Made by a program: the position numbers and the translations under genes. A stretch of DNA of 64,000 bases from Cupriavidus sp. IDO (GTDB lineage: Bacteria > Pseudomonadota > Gammaproteobacteria > Burkholderiales > Burkholderiaceae), in contig NZ_JWMA01000002.1 of the NCBI RefSeq assembly GCF_000812465.1, positions 1 to 64,000 on the forward strand, in the 5' to 3' direction. This document shows, piece by piece, positions 49,721 through 57,658 of this stretch (the stretch's first letter is position 1; every line of letters begins with the position of its first letter). Under the pieces are notes generated by a model, which was not told the DNA's origin, did not search any database, and worked only from the letters and a program-made list of their open reading frames with translations.

Positions 49721-50959
49721 ATGCATCACGCCACCCCGCTCATCAGCACAATCGTCGGCGGTATCGTTCTGGCGTTCATTCTTGGCGCGATCGCCAGCAA
49801 GCTGCGGCTGCCACCGCTGATCGGCTATCTCTGTGCCGGGATCGTGGTCGGCCCCCATACGCCGGGATATACGGCAGACCAGGCCCTGGCGCCGGAGCTG
49901 GCCGAACTGGGCGTGATCCTGCTGATGTTCGGTGTCGGGCTGCACTTCTCGATCAAGGACCTGATGGCGGTGAAGAAGATTGCCATTCCTGGTGCCGTCG
50001 TGCAGATCGGGATTGCGACGTTTCTCGGCATGCTGGTCGCCTGGGGGTTCGGCTGGTCGTGGGGGCAGGGCTTCGTGTACGGGCTGGCGCTCTCGGTGGC
50101 CAGTACGGTGGTGCTGCTCAAGGCGTTGCAGGACCGGGACCTGGTGGAGTCGCCGCAAGGGCGTATCGCGGTCGGCTGGCTGATCGTGGAAGACCTCGCG
50201 ATGGTGCTGGCGTTGGTGCTGCTGCCGGCGCTGGCCGGGTTGCTGATGGATCCGGATGACGCTGCAGCCGTGACCGGTGAGGCACTGAGTACCGGCGATG
50301 TCCTGATCGCCGTGCTGGCGACGCTGGGCAAGGTGGCGGCATTCGTCGCAGTCATGCTGCTGATCGGCCGCCGCTTTATCCCCTGGATGCTCGAGCGCAT
50401 CGTCTGGACCGGCAATCGTGAGATGTTCCGGCTTGGCGTGCTGGCGACGGCGTTGGGCGTTGCCTACGGCGCGTATGCGTTGTTCGGCGTGTCGTTCGCG
50501 CTGGGCGCGTTCTTTGCCGGGATGGTGCTGGCCGAATCGGAATTCAGCCATCGCGCTGCTGAAGAATCGCTACCGCTGCGCGATGCATTTGCGGTGCTGT
50601 TCTTCGTCTCGGTGGGGATGCTGTTCGATCCGATGGTGCTGGTCAACGATCCGTGGGGCGTGCTGTCGACCTTGTTCATCATCGTCGTGGGCAAGTCGCT
50701 CGCAGCCATGGGCATCGTGCGCGTCTTCGGGTACTCAGGCAAGACCAGCATGACCATTGCGGTGAGCCTGGCGCAGATCGGCGAGTTCTCCTTCATTCTC
50801 GCCAGTCTCGGTGTCTATCTGAAGATCCTGCCGGAGCGCGGCCAGGCCTTGATACTGGCCGGCGCCTTGCTGTCGATCATGCTGAATCCGGTCCTCTTCC
50901 ATTTGCTGGACCTCTACAGCGCAAAGGCCGACCGCAACGAGGACCCGCAGCCTGCATGA
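49721..50959 (+). CDS. YbaL/Kef-type CPA2 monovalent cation:proton antiporter lacking the RCK domain
   Basis: A 412-residue inner-membrane antiporter with about 12 helices. The sequence tracks E. coli YbaL closely by eye: MHHATPLISTIVGG at the start, APELAELGVILLMFGVGLHFSIKDLMAVK, GWLIVEDLAMVL and SFALGAFFAGMVLAESEFSHRAAEESLPLRDAFAVLFFVSVGMLF. YbaL and KefB/C continue with a cytoplasmic RCK (TrkA-N) domain; this chain stops at LFHLLDLYSAKADRNEDPQPA right after the membrane part, so nucleotide gating is missing. The start at 49721 matches the YbaL N terminus. Convergent with a LysR gene. Confidence 0.9.
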   Translation: MHHATPLISTIVGGIVLAFILGAIASKLRLPPLIGYLCAGIVVGPHTPGYTADQALAPELAELGVILLMFGVGLHFSIKDLMAVKKIAIPGAVVQIGIATFLGMLVAWGFGWSWGQGFVYGLALSVASTVVLLKALQDRDLVESPQGRIAVGWLIVEDLAMVLALVLLPALAGLLMDPDDAAAVTGEALSTGDVLIAVLATLGKVAAFVAVMLLIGRRFIPWMLERIVWTGNREMFRLGVLATALGVAYGAYALFGVSFALGAFFAGMVLAESEFSHRAAEESLPLRDAFAVLFFVSVGMLFDPMVLVNDPWGVLSTLFIIVVGKSLAAMGIVRVFGYSGKTSMTIAVSLAQIGEFSFILASLGVYLKILPERGQALILAGALLSIMLNPVLFHLLDLYSAKADRNEDPQPA

Positions 50960-50973
50960 GGGAGGCTGGTGTC

Positions 50974-51876
50974 CTAGGCGCCGATCTGCGGCGCCATGCC
51001 GCGCAAATACTCGGTAAAGGCCAGCAAGCCCTGCGTCGGAAATTTGTCCTGATGCACGACCAGGTACAGCGGACGCACGATGCGTGGCAGACCTTTCCTG
51101 ACCGCCACCAGTGTGCCCCGCTCCAGTTCATCTCGCACGACGTGAAGTGACAGGCAACTGACGCCAAAGCCGCTCATCACGGCGCGCTTGATAGCCTCTG
51201 CGTTGCCGAGCTCCAGCGCAAAGCGCAGCTCGCCCAGCAGCGGCACCAGCCGTTCCTCGATGATCTCGCGCGTGCCGGAGCCGGGTTCGCGCACGATCCA
51301 TTCGGCTGCGCGCAACGCATCGGCATCCGCAGACGCCGCGAGTGGATGCGAGGGGCCTACGATCACCACCATCTCGTCATCGCACCAGTGCATGCTGCGC
51401 AGGTCGCGTTCGTGGCTGCTTCCTTCAATCAGGCCGATATCCGCTTCGAACTGCAACAAGGCTTGCAGGACATCCCGGGTATTGCCAATGCGCAGATCGA
51501 GCGAACACGGGCCGCTGCGGCTGTTGCGGAATCCCGCCAGCAGGGTAGGCAGGATGTAGCTGCCGATGGTGTTGCTGGCAGCGATCTGCAACTGCACGCC
51601 GGTCTGGGTCGCAAACCGTTCGAGTTCGTGGGCCTGGTCGAGCAGCGACAGTGCCCGAGGGAAAAACTGGCGCCCGGTTTCATTGATGCTCAGGCGACGG
51701 GCGATGCGGTCGAACAACGGCCCGTTAAGCGCACGTTCCAACTCGGCCAGTGATGCACTGACGGCCGATTGGGACATGGAAAGCGCTTCGGCGGCGGCCA
51801 CGGTGCTGCCATGCTGCGCCACCGTCACAAACACGGAGAGCTGGCGCAGGGTAAGTCGGAGCGGGCGTTGGTCCAT
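50974..51876 (-). CDS. LysR-family transcriptional regulator (YeiE-like)
   Basis: A 300-residue regulator with an N-terminal winged helix-turn-helix (LTLRQLSVFVTVAQHGSTVAAAEALSMSQSAVSASLAELE) and a periplasmic-binding-like effector domain (about 92-295). It is divergent from the YeiH-type transporter with a 94-bp gap, the same layout as yeiE-yeiH in E. coli, so it most likely controls that transporter and itself. Confidence 0.92.
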   Translation of the reverse strand: MDQRPLRLTLRQLSVFVTVAQHGSTVAAAEALSMSQSAVSASLAELERALNGPLFDRIARRLSINETGRQFFPRALSLLDQAHELERFATQTGVQLQIAASNTIGSYILPTLLAGFRNSRSGPCSLDLRIGNTRDVLQALLQFEADIGLIEGSSHERDLRSMHWCDDEMVVIVGPSHPLAASADADALRAAEWIVREPGSGTREIIEERLVPLLGELRFALELGNAEAIKRAVMSGFGVSCLSLHVVRDELERGTLVAVRKGLPRIVRPLYLVVHQDKFPTQGLLAFTEYLRGMAPQIGA

Positions 51877-51970
51877 ATCGATCAGCCAGGTAAGTCATAG
51901 CGATATTACCCGTTTTTCAGATTAACTGGCCAAAGGTACGCTTGGTGCATCCTTTCTAACAGCTGCCGCC
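51877..51970. promoter_or_regulatory. LysR/YeiH divergent promoter region
   Basis: The 94-bp gap between the two start codons includes an AT-richer stretch (about 51893-51925). LysR sites of the T-N11-A type are plausible in it, but none is unambiguous. Confidence 0.4.
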
Positions 51971-53059
51971 ATGTCCTCCGTCCCTGTTACTGCACCTCCC
52001 ACTGTTGCCGCGGCCAGCGGTCCGGCCCTGTGGCGCCAGCGGCTGCTGACGCTGGTTCCGCTGGGTGGCATTGCGTGGCTGGCGCTTGTGCTGGCCGATC
52101 ACCCGGCGGTTTCGCGATACGGCCTGAGCGCCCTGACGCTGGCGATGTGCGCGGGCATGGTCGCGGCGAATACGCTGCCGCGCCACTGGCTGACGCCGCT
52201 GGCCCCCGGCATGCAGTTGGCGCGCCACCATCTGCTGCGCCTCGGCGTTGCGCTCTACGGCTTGCGGCTGACCTTCGCTTCAATCGCTGCCCTTGGCCTG
52301 CCAGGCATTGTGGTACCGCTGGTCATGCTGGTGGCCACGCTGCTGTTTGGCACCTGGGTCGGCTCGTCCTGGTTCGGTCTGAGCCGCCGCGAGGCCATCC
52401 TGGTCAGTGCAGGCAGCGCGGTCTGCGGCGCTGCCGCCGCGATTGCGGTGTCCTCGGTCGTGCGCACCGATGACCGTCAGACGGCAGTAGCGGTGGCCAC
52501 TGTCGTGCTGTTCGGCACCGTGGGCATGCTGCTCTATCCCTATCTGTTCGAGCTGGCCACGTCGCACTGGCACTGGCCGGTCAGCGAGCGGATGTTCGGT
52601 ATCTTCACCGGTGCCACGCTGCATGAAGTCGCCCAGGTGATCGCGGCCGGCAAGATGATCAGTGAGCCGACCGCAGATGCGGCGGTGGTTGCCAAGATGG
52701 TGCGCGTGCTGGCGCTGGGGCCGCTCTTGCTGGTGATGGCGCTGTGGCCCCGCGCTGGCGCGGCAGAGGCTCAGCCCGGAAACAGCCGCGTGCGCGGCAT
52801 CCTGAAGTCGGTCCCGTGGTTTGCCGTCGGCTTCGTCGCGGTCATGGCGGTCAATTCGGCGGGCGTGGTGCCGTCGGCCTGGAAGGGCGGACTGGTGGCG
52901 CTGGACAACTGGCTGCTCGCCTGCGCGATGCTGGCAATCGGCCTGCATACACGCATCGGCGACTTGCTGCGAGCCGGCCGCAAGCCGCTGGCGCTGGCCG
53001 CAGTGCTGTTCGTTTTCCTGATGTCTGTGGGCGCGCTGATGTGCTACGCGATGGCGTAG
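51971..53059 (+). CDS. YeiH/UPF0324 family putative sulfate (sulfite) exporter
   Basis: A 362-residue inner-membrane protein with about 10 transmembrane helices. Family features are LAPGMQLARHHLLRLGVALYGLRLTF, VSAGSAVCGAAAAIAVSSVV and GATLHEVAQVIAAGKMI. Family members are annotated as sulfate exporters, with weak experimental basis. It is divergent from a LysR regulator resembling YeiE, which responds to sulfite in E. coli, so sulfur-oxyanion handling is a reasonable inference. Confidence 0.88.
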   Translation: MSSVPVTAPPTVAAASGPALWRQRLLTLVPLGGIAWLALVLADHPAVSRYGLSALTLAMCAGMVAANTLPRHWLTPLAPGMQLARHHLLRLGVALYGLRLTFASIAALGLPGIVVPLVMLVATLLFGTWVGSSWFGLSRREAILVSAGSAVCGAAAAIAVSSVVRTDDRQTAVAVATVVLFGTVGMLLYPYLFELATSHWHWPVSERMFGIFTGATLHEVAQVIAAGKMISEPTADAAVVAKMVRVLALGPLLLVMALWPRAGAAEAQPGNSRVRGILKSVPWFAVGFVAVMAVNSAGVVPSAWKGGLVALDNWLLACAMLAIGLHTRIGDLLRAGRKPLALAAVLFVFLMSVGALMCYAMA

Positions 53060-53116
53060 CCGGAGGAAGGTTGGCTGGTCGGCTGTTTCTCAGGTGCTGG
53101 CCAGTAAATATTGCCG

Positions 53117-53203
53117 TGGTGCGGCCGACGGGACTCGAACCCGTAAGCCCGGAAAGGCGGCAGATTTTAAGTCTGCTGAGTCTACCAATTTCTCCACGGC
53201 CGC
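53117..53203 (-). tRNA. tRNA-Leu (UAA)
   Basis: An 87-nt class II tRNA on the minus strand with acceptor GCGGCCG / CGGCCGC, anticodon loop CTTAAAA (UAA), long variable arm (GCCGCCTTTCCGGGC), T-arm GGGTTCGAGTCCC and an encoded CCA. Confidence 0.96.
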
Positions 53204-53301
53204 ACGGCAAGCCCGGTATTGTGGTGGCTTAACATCGGGGACGCAAGTTTGTCACACCTGCGCAACGATCGGCGGTCGCTCCGGGGCCAAAAGTGACGTC
53301 C

Positions 53302-53320
53302 TTGTTACGGATCGTAACAA
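53302..53320 (+). promoter_or_regulatory. Perfect inverted repeat, probable operator upstream of the Tyr/Pro-rich protein gene
   Basis: TTGTTACG-GAT-CGTAACAA: 8-bp arms without mismatch and a 3-bp centre. It lies 15 bp ahead of a possible -35 (TTGCAC at 53335-53340) whose -10 would be TAAAAT at 53360-53365 with a long 19-bp spacer. The position suits an activator. Confidence 0.55.
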
Positions 53321-53401
53321 TGTAGGGTCGGCCGTTGCACCTGGAAATTTCCTAGCCACTAAAATAGTAGCTAAGAGGAATCTCAAACAGAGAGGCAGGA
53401 T

Positions 53402-53713
53402 ATGAAACGTTCGTTGCTCGCAGCATTCGGTATCGCGGCCGTTCTTGCGTCGGGTGCGGCAATGGCCCATGTGAGCGTCGGCGTGGCAATTGGTGTGCCA
53501 GGCGTAGTGATTGGTGCACCGGCTTATTACCCTCCGGCCCCGGTTTACTACGCGCCGCCCCCGGTTGTCGTGGCGCCAGCTCCGGTCTACTACGGCCCGG
53601 CCCCGGTCTATTACGGCCCGCGCTACTATGGCGGCCCTCGCTACTATGGTTATGGTCCGCGCCACTACTACGGTCCGCGGGGATACCACGGCCATGGCCG
53701 CTGGCGTGACTGA
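53402..53713 (+). CDS. Secreted Tyr/Pro/Gly-rich low-complexity protein
   Basis: A 103-residue protein with a clear signal peptide (MKRSLLAAFGIAAVLASGAAMA, cleavage near residue 22). The mature part is a valine/glycine segment followed by repeated PAPVYY and GPRYYG units and ends HGHGRWRD. Such YXX-rich exported proteins are frequent in Burkholderiales but I know of no assigned function. A good ribosome site (AGGCAGGA) precedes the ATG, and a terminator follows. Confidence 0.85.
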   Translation: MKRSLLAAFGIAAVLASGAAMAHVSVGVAIGVPGVVIGAPAYYPPAPVYYAPPPVVVAPAPVYYGPAPVYYGPRYYGGPRYYGYGPRHYYGPRGYHGHGRWRD

Positions 53714-53743
53714 GTAAGCCGGCAGCCTGCAAGGTTTTTGAAA

Positions 53744-53774
53744 GAAAGAGCCCCATGTGGGCTCTTTCTCTTTG
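53744..53774 (+). terminator. Terminator after the Tyr/Pro-rich protein gene
   Basis: Stem GAAAGAGCCC / GGGCTCTTTC with loop CATGT, then TCTTT. Clear intrinsic terminator 30 bp past the stop codon. Confidence 0.85.
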
Positions 53775-53985
53775 GTGTTGCCTCGCGAGGCGATTGTCTC
53801 AGGCAGCATCCCGGCAGTTCCCTCTACTTTGGTGGTCATCAAATAATTTGAACTGACTGCTCAAAGCGTCACGTCTACATATCAGGGTTTTCCCCTAAAC
53901 TGGCTCTGTGACGCGGTGATGAAGGCAAGCACACCCTGCCTGGACGCCACGCCTGCACCCAACCGATAAGTAAGGGGAATCTCAC

Positions 53986-54243
53986 ATGAATATCAAACTC
54001 AGCGTAGCGGCACTGGCCGCCCTGGCAGCGCTTTCCGCAGTTTCCGTGTCGGCGTCTGCCGGCGTTCGCAAGGTCGATCCGTACCTCGATGGCGCCAAGA
54101 TTGGCAAGGTAGATACATTCACTGATGGCGCTCGCGTGGGAAAGACCGATGCCTATACCGACGGCGCCAGGATGGGCAAGGCTGACCCGTTCACGGACGG
54201 CGCGAGGCTCGACAAGCGGGACCAGTTTACCGACGGCGCCTGA
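53986..54243 (+). CDS. Secreted protein made of 12-residue DGA repeats
   Basis: An 85-residue protein with a signal peptide (about 1-25, MNIKLSVAALAALAALSAVS). The mature chain is almost only tandem 12-residue units of the form K-x-D-x-[YF]-x-DGA-[RK]-x-G/D, repeated five times (VDPYLDGAKIGK, VDTFTDGARVGK, TDAYTDGARMGK, ADPFTDGARLDK, RDQFTDGA). The acidic DxxxDGA spacing could bind divalent cations, but that is speculation. A ribosome site AAGGGG precedes the ATG. Alone between terminators. No named family recognised. Confidence 0.88.
   Translation: MNIKLSVAALAALAALSAVSVSASAGVRKVDPYLDGAKIGKVDTFTDGARVGKTDAYTDGARMGKADPFTDGARLDKRDQFTDGA
53998..54243 (+). repeat. 36-bp tandem repeat inside the DGA-repeat gene
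   Basis: Five diverged copies of a 36-bp unit, best seen as recurring GATGGCGC / GACGGCGC every 36 bases from about 54088. Conserved at the protein level more than at the DNA level. Confidence 0.7.
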
Positions 54244-54267
54244 CGCATCAAGGCTCTCTGTATGACG

Positions 54268-54300
54268 AATGACCCGCACCTGGCTGCGGGTCATTTCATT
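54268..54300 (+). terminator. Terminator after the DGA-repeat gene
   Basis: Stem AATGACCCGCA / TGCGGGTCATT around CCTGGC, then TCATT. Perfect 11-bp arms. Confidence 0.82.
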
Positions 54301-54338
54301 CATGACTATTCCGCATGCCTCTGTTGCCGGCATGCGCC

Positions 54339-54368
54339 ATGACGATGGCATTGCCACGGCGCTATACT
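54339..54368 (+). promoter_or_regulatory. Likely sigma-70 promoter of the GlcG-like gene
   Basis: ATGACG, 18-bp spacer, TATACT, 36 bp ahead of the start codon. The -10 is strong, the -35 is one base off TTGACG at its first position. Confidence 0.4.
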
Positions 54369-54404
54369 TCCGCCTCAAACTGTATTGATCATCAGGAGAG
54401 TGGT

Positions 54405-54812
54405 ATGCAGCAAAAGACTGTGCTGACGGCGGAAGACGTGAAGAAGGTAATGGCCGCAGCAGAAACCGAGGCAAAGAATCACCACTGGGCAGTCTCGATT
54501 GTCATCGTGGATGATGGCGGCCACCAACTGGCCCTGCAGCGCCTGGACGGCGCGGCACCGATCTCGGCCTACATCGCCACTGAAAAAGCTCGCACGTCCG
54601 CCCTGGGTCGTCGTGAGTCGAAGATCTACGAAGACATGATCAACAACGGCCGTCATTCGTTCATGACCGCGCCGGTGCTGCAAGGCATGCTGGAGGGCGG
54701 CGTGCCCATCGTCTGCAACGATCAGGTTGTTGGCGCTGTTGGGGTGTCGGGCGTGAAGTCTACTGAAGACGCGCAGATCGCGCGCGCCGGCATCGCCGCG
54801 CTGGGTCTCTGA
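54405..54812 (+). CDS. GlcG/HbpS family protein (DUF336)
   Basis: A 135-residue protein of the GlcG/HbpS family; HbpS binds haem and degraded haem in Streptomyces, while GlcG lies in glycolate operons with unknown role. Family motifs are AVSIVIVDDGGHQLALQRLDGA and GGVPIVCNDQVVGAVGVSG. The start follows CAGGAGAG; the 30 codons upstream in frame lack a ribosome site. It lies next to the iron genes hemP and tonB, which makes haem binding more attractive, but it has no Fur box. Confidence 0.88.
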   Translation: MQQKTVLTAEDVKKVMAAAETEAKNHHWAVSIVIVDDGGHQLALQRLDGAAPISAYIATEKARTSALGRRESKIYEDMINNGRHSFMTAPVLQGMLEGGVPIVCNDQVVGAVGVSGVKSTEDAQIARAGIAALGL

Positions 54813-54825
54813 TCCGTTCCCAATG

Positions 54826-54856
54826 AAAAACCCCGCAGGCATGGCCTGCGGGGCGC
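54826..54856 (-). terminator. Terminator facing the hemP transcript
   Basis: Perfect stem CCCCGCAGGC / GCCTGCGGGG with loop ATG. The T-run lies on the minus-strand side (five A residues at 54826-54830 on plus), so it best serves transcripts arriving from hemP; it may also stop the GlcG-like gene. Confidence 0.75.
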
Positions 54857-55056
54857 AATAAAAAGGCGGCATGGCTGGAGGCCGATGCAGCCGGGTCAAT
54901 CCCGCCGGTCACATCGTCCCTGGCTACTGCCCAACACCTCTGTCAGAGGTGGTCCCCACAAAGTCCTGACTGCCCCTTTCGAGGCAGGCCTGCCCGGAGC
55001 CCGGGCTCCAGGCCTGTATCAGCGCGTCGACAGGGCTGTGCTCGCAGCCGTATCTC

Positions 55057-55380
55057 TCATTTCGTCAGAATCAGCTTCCCGTACCGCGTAATGCGCAGGG
55101 TGTAGACCTCGCCGTTGTGCAGGATCGGCAGTGTCGTGGCGCCGTGCATGATGCTCTCCAGTGCCACCGGCTGGCCGGCAGGCGCGCCGCCGGGCAGGCT
55201 GTCGCGCATCAGGGCTTCGAGCCGGGCGGGCAGGGCGGCCACGGCCGATTTCATGGATTCGATGGCGGATGCGGCGGGCTTCTCGCGTCGGGCCTGCGGG
55301 GCAACCTCGACCCGGCGCAGCGACAGGCGGCGGCGGGTGATTTCACGCGGTTGCGACAGCGGCAGGGAAAGTGTGCTCAT
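55057..55380 (-). CDS. hemP: Hemin uptake protein HemP
   Basis: A 107-residue member of the HemP family, found with haem uptake genes in many Proteobacteria. Only the C-terminal 40 residues carry the family pattern (LESIMHGATTLPILHNGEVYTLRITRYGKLILTK); the N-terminal half is longer than usual and Arg/Ala-rich. Start at 55380 (MSTLSL) because GGAG lies 7 nt upstream; two ATG codons just before are too close to it. A Fur-controlled promoter lies directly upstream. Confidence 0.85.
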   Translation of the reverse strand: MSTLSLPLSQPREITRRRLSLRRVEVAPQARREKPAASAIESMKSAVAALPARLEALMRDSLPGGAPAGQPVALESIMHGATTLPILHNGEVYTLRITRYGKLILTK

Positions 55381-55455
55381 CATCATGCTCCGGTCGGAAT
55401 GGGTTGCGCCTGGGTCGGGAGTCCGACCCGGTGGCAAAGCGTTCGGGTTGGGAAT

Positions 55456-55484
55456 ATATTAAATGAGAATTGTTATCATTACAA
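55456..55484 (-). promoter_or_regulatory. Fur-controlled promoter of hemP
   Basis: On the minus strand TTGTAA, 17-bp spacer, TAATAT form a near-ideal sigma-70 promoter. The spacer and -35 hold a Fur box (AATGATAACAATTCTC, 13 of 16 positions of the consensus core AATGATAATCATTATC). Iron-loaded Fur would block polymerase here directly. Confidence 0.85.
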
Positions 55485-55545
55485 TAGAGAAATTCAATGT
55501 CTGCTCGTTGCGGTGCGACAGGGCGGCAGAGTAGTCAGGCCAAAC

Positions 55546-55580
55546 AAAAAGGACATCCCGCGGGATGTCCTTTCTTTCAT
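55546..55580. terminator. Bidirectional terminator after exbD
   Basis: A 26-bp perfect palindrome (AAAGGACATCCCG / CGGGATGTCCTTT) with extra A residues on the left and CTTT on the right. It ends tonB-exbB-exbD on the minus strand, so hemP is a separate transcript. Confidence 0.85.
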
Positions 55581-55605
55581 GGCGACAAGGCCTGAGGCCC
55601 AGACG

Positions 55606-56019
<414 letters not shown>

Positions 56020-56040
56020 GATGACTTCCTTGATGCCGTG

Positions 56041-56769
56041 TTATTGCCGTGCTGCGGCCAGGCGCACCGCACCGTCTTCCGGACGGGTGCTGGTCGGGCG
56101 CACGCGCGCGCCGGTGACGAAGTAGGCGTGCAGGTCGTGGGCAAAGCGGTTGAGCTTGGAGATGACCGCCTTGTTGCCGCGGGTCAGCGCGTTGTAGCCC
56201 AGCACTGCCGGGATCGCCACGGCCAGGCCGAAGGCGGTCATGATCAGTGCCTCGCCGACTGGGCCAGCCACCTTGTCGATGGTCGGGACGCCCGATGCGC
56301 CGATGCCGATAAGTGCATGATAGATGCCCCACACCGTGCCGAACAGGCCGACGAACGGGGCGGTGGAGCCTACCGATGCCAGCACGGCCAGACCCGATTG
56401 CATGCGTGCCACGGAGTCGTCAATCGCGCTCTTGAGCGAGCGGGTCAGCCAGTCGGAGATATCCATCACGTCGTGCAGCTGCGGCTGGCTGGCGCGATGG
56501 TGCTGGGTCGCGTCCTTGCCGGTGATGGCCAGGGCGCGGAAAGGGTTGGCGTCGCTGGCGCCGAGGGTTTCAAGCGCGTGGTCGAAGTCGTCCGAGTGCC
56601 AGAAGCGTTTCTCGGCGCCTTGCGCCATCTTCTTGAGCCGAATCAGATCCCATGCCTTGGTGAGGATCACGATCCATGACGCGAGCGACATGATCAGCAG
56701 AATGATGGCAGTCGCACGCATGACGAAATCGCCTTGCGCCCAGAGGTGGGAGAGTCCGAGGTCCTGCAT
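56041..56769 (-). CDS. exbB: Biopolymer transport protein ExbB
   Basis: A 242-residue MotA/TolQ/ExbB proton-channel protein with three transmembrane helices. The conserved stretch is LAVLASVGSTAPFVGLFGTVWGIYHALIGIG...GPVGEALIMTAFGLAVAIPAVLGYN. Works with ExbD to drive TonB. Lies between tonB and exbD. Confidence 0.96.
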   Translation of the reverse strand: MQDLGLSHLWAQGDFVMRATAIILLIMSLASWIVILTKAWDLIRLKKMAQGAEKRFWHSDDFDHALETLGASDANPFRALAITGKDATQHHRASQPQLHDVMDISDWLTRSLKSAIDDSVARMQSGLAVLASVGSTAPFVGLFGTVWGIYHALIGIGASGVPTIDKVAGPVGEALIMTAFGLAVAIPAVLGYNALTRGNKAVISKLNRFAHDLHAYFVTGARVRPTSTRPEDGAVRLAAARQ

Positions 56770-56808
56770 GTTGGTTCCTGGTGAGTTCGCTGGTTAGTTA
56801 GTTCTGAA

Positions 56809-57465
56809 TCAATTGAGTTCAAAGCCGATCGGCTGCTGCGCGGTGACGGCAACGGCGCGGCCGTTGTCCATGTACGGCTTGCAGCGCATCCGCTGCACCG
56901 CATCGACGGCAGCCTGGTCCAGACGCGATGAGCCGCTGGATGTCACCACGGAAGTCTTGACGACTTTACCGCTTTCATCGGTGGTCAGACGCACAACCGC
57001 CTTGCCGGTTTCGCCCATGCGGCGCGATTGTGCCGGGTAGGACGGTTGCGGCGGCGTGCACTGGATTTCGCCGATGCCGACCGCGCGCGGCGCGGCGGAA
57101 ACCGGAGCGGGCTCCGGGGCCGGGGCGGGGGGCGCCGGCGGGGCCGGCGGCGCGGGCGGTGCCTCGAGCGCCGTCGGCGAGGGCGGCAGCGCTGCAACCG
57201 GTTGCGGCGTGGGTTTGGGCTGTGGCGGCGTCGGCCGTGGCGTGGTCACCTTGACCTGCTTGGGCGGCGTTTCGGGCTTCGGCGTTGGAGCATCGGGCGC
57301 CTTTTCCTGCTTTGGTGGCTCGAGCGGGATGATGCGCGCAACGATTTCCGGCGCTATCACTGCCTCGGTCAGCTTGCGGCCGAGGCCGCTCTGGATCAGA
57401 TAGAGCAGTCCAGCGTGGAACAGCAAGACCGCAATCGTAATCTTGAAAAAGCGTTGGTCGAACAT
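56809..57465 (-). CDS. tonB: TonB energy transducer
   Basis: A 218-residue periplasm-spanning protein that couples proton motive force to outer-membrane iron and haem receptors. It has an N-terminal anchor helix (about 10-27), a proline-rich spacer (about 45-140, with PAPPAPPAPPAPAPEPAP), and a TonB C-terminal domain (YPAQSRRMGETGKAVVRL...AAVDAVQRMRCKPY). The start MFDQRFFK at 57465 is chosen over upstream in-frame codons that overlap another small frame. Behind a Fur box. Confidence 0.94.
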   Translation of the reverse strand: MFDQRFFKITIAVLLFHAGLLYLIQSGLGRKLTEAVIAPEIVARIIPLEPPKQEKAPDAPTPKPETPPKQVKVTTPRPTPPQPKPTPQPVAALPPSPTALEAPPAPPAPPAPPAPAPEPAPVSAAPRAVGIGEIQCTPPQPSYPAQSRRMGETGKAVVRLTTDESGKVVKTSVVTSSGSSRLDQAAVDAVQRMRCKPYMDNGRAVAVTAQQPIGFELN

Positions 57466-57500
57466 GGGTGAACAACAGAAATCGGCCGGCCGGCGCAATG

Positions 57501-57566
57501 TCACTTGCGATAGAACAGGATCAGCGAGATGCCACAACCAACCAGCAGGCTAAGCAGCAATTCCAT
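57501..57566 (-). CDS. 21-residue membrane microprotein at the head of the tonB transcript
   Basis: A short frame beginning MELLLSLLVG, continuing as a single hydrophobic helix with one cysteine (VGCGIS), and ending in LILFYRK, a typical positive-inside end. Its ATG is 9 nt after GGAG, a better ribosome site than that of tonB. It is the first open frame after the Fur-controlled promoter, 35 bp ahead of tonB. It could be a structural microprotein of the TonB complex or a leader peptide. No family is known to me. Confidence 0.6.
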   Translation of the reverse strand: MELLLSLLVGCGISLILFYRK

Positions 57567-57630
57567 GATAAACGCTCCTACAACAGGGTTGCCGGGGGAG
57601 CGCTACTCTCGGGCAGCGTGTCAGTCGGGC

Positions 57631-57658
57631 AGTATAAACGATAATGATTCTTATTTGT
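57631..57658 (-). promoter_or_regulatory. Fur box and promoter of the tonB operon
   Basis: GATAATGATTCTTATTTGT at 57640-57658 matches 13 of 19 positions of the Fur consensus GATAATGATAATCATTATC. A TATACT (-10 on the minus strand, 57631-57636) abuts it; the -35 is weak. Iron repression of tonB-exbB-exbD follows. Confidence 0.75.

Noticed and set aside
54885-55091. A 68-codon plus-strand frame between the GlcG-like gene and hemP
   Set aside because: No ribosome site, overlaps the 3' end of hemP on the other strand, and no protein-like pattern.
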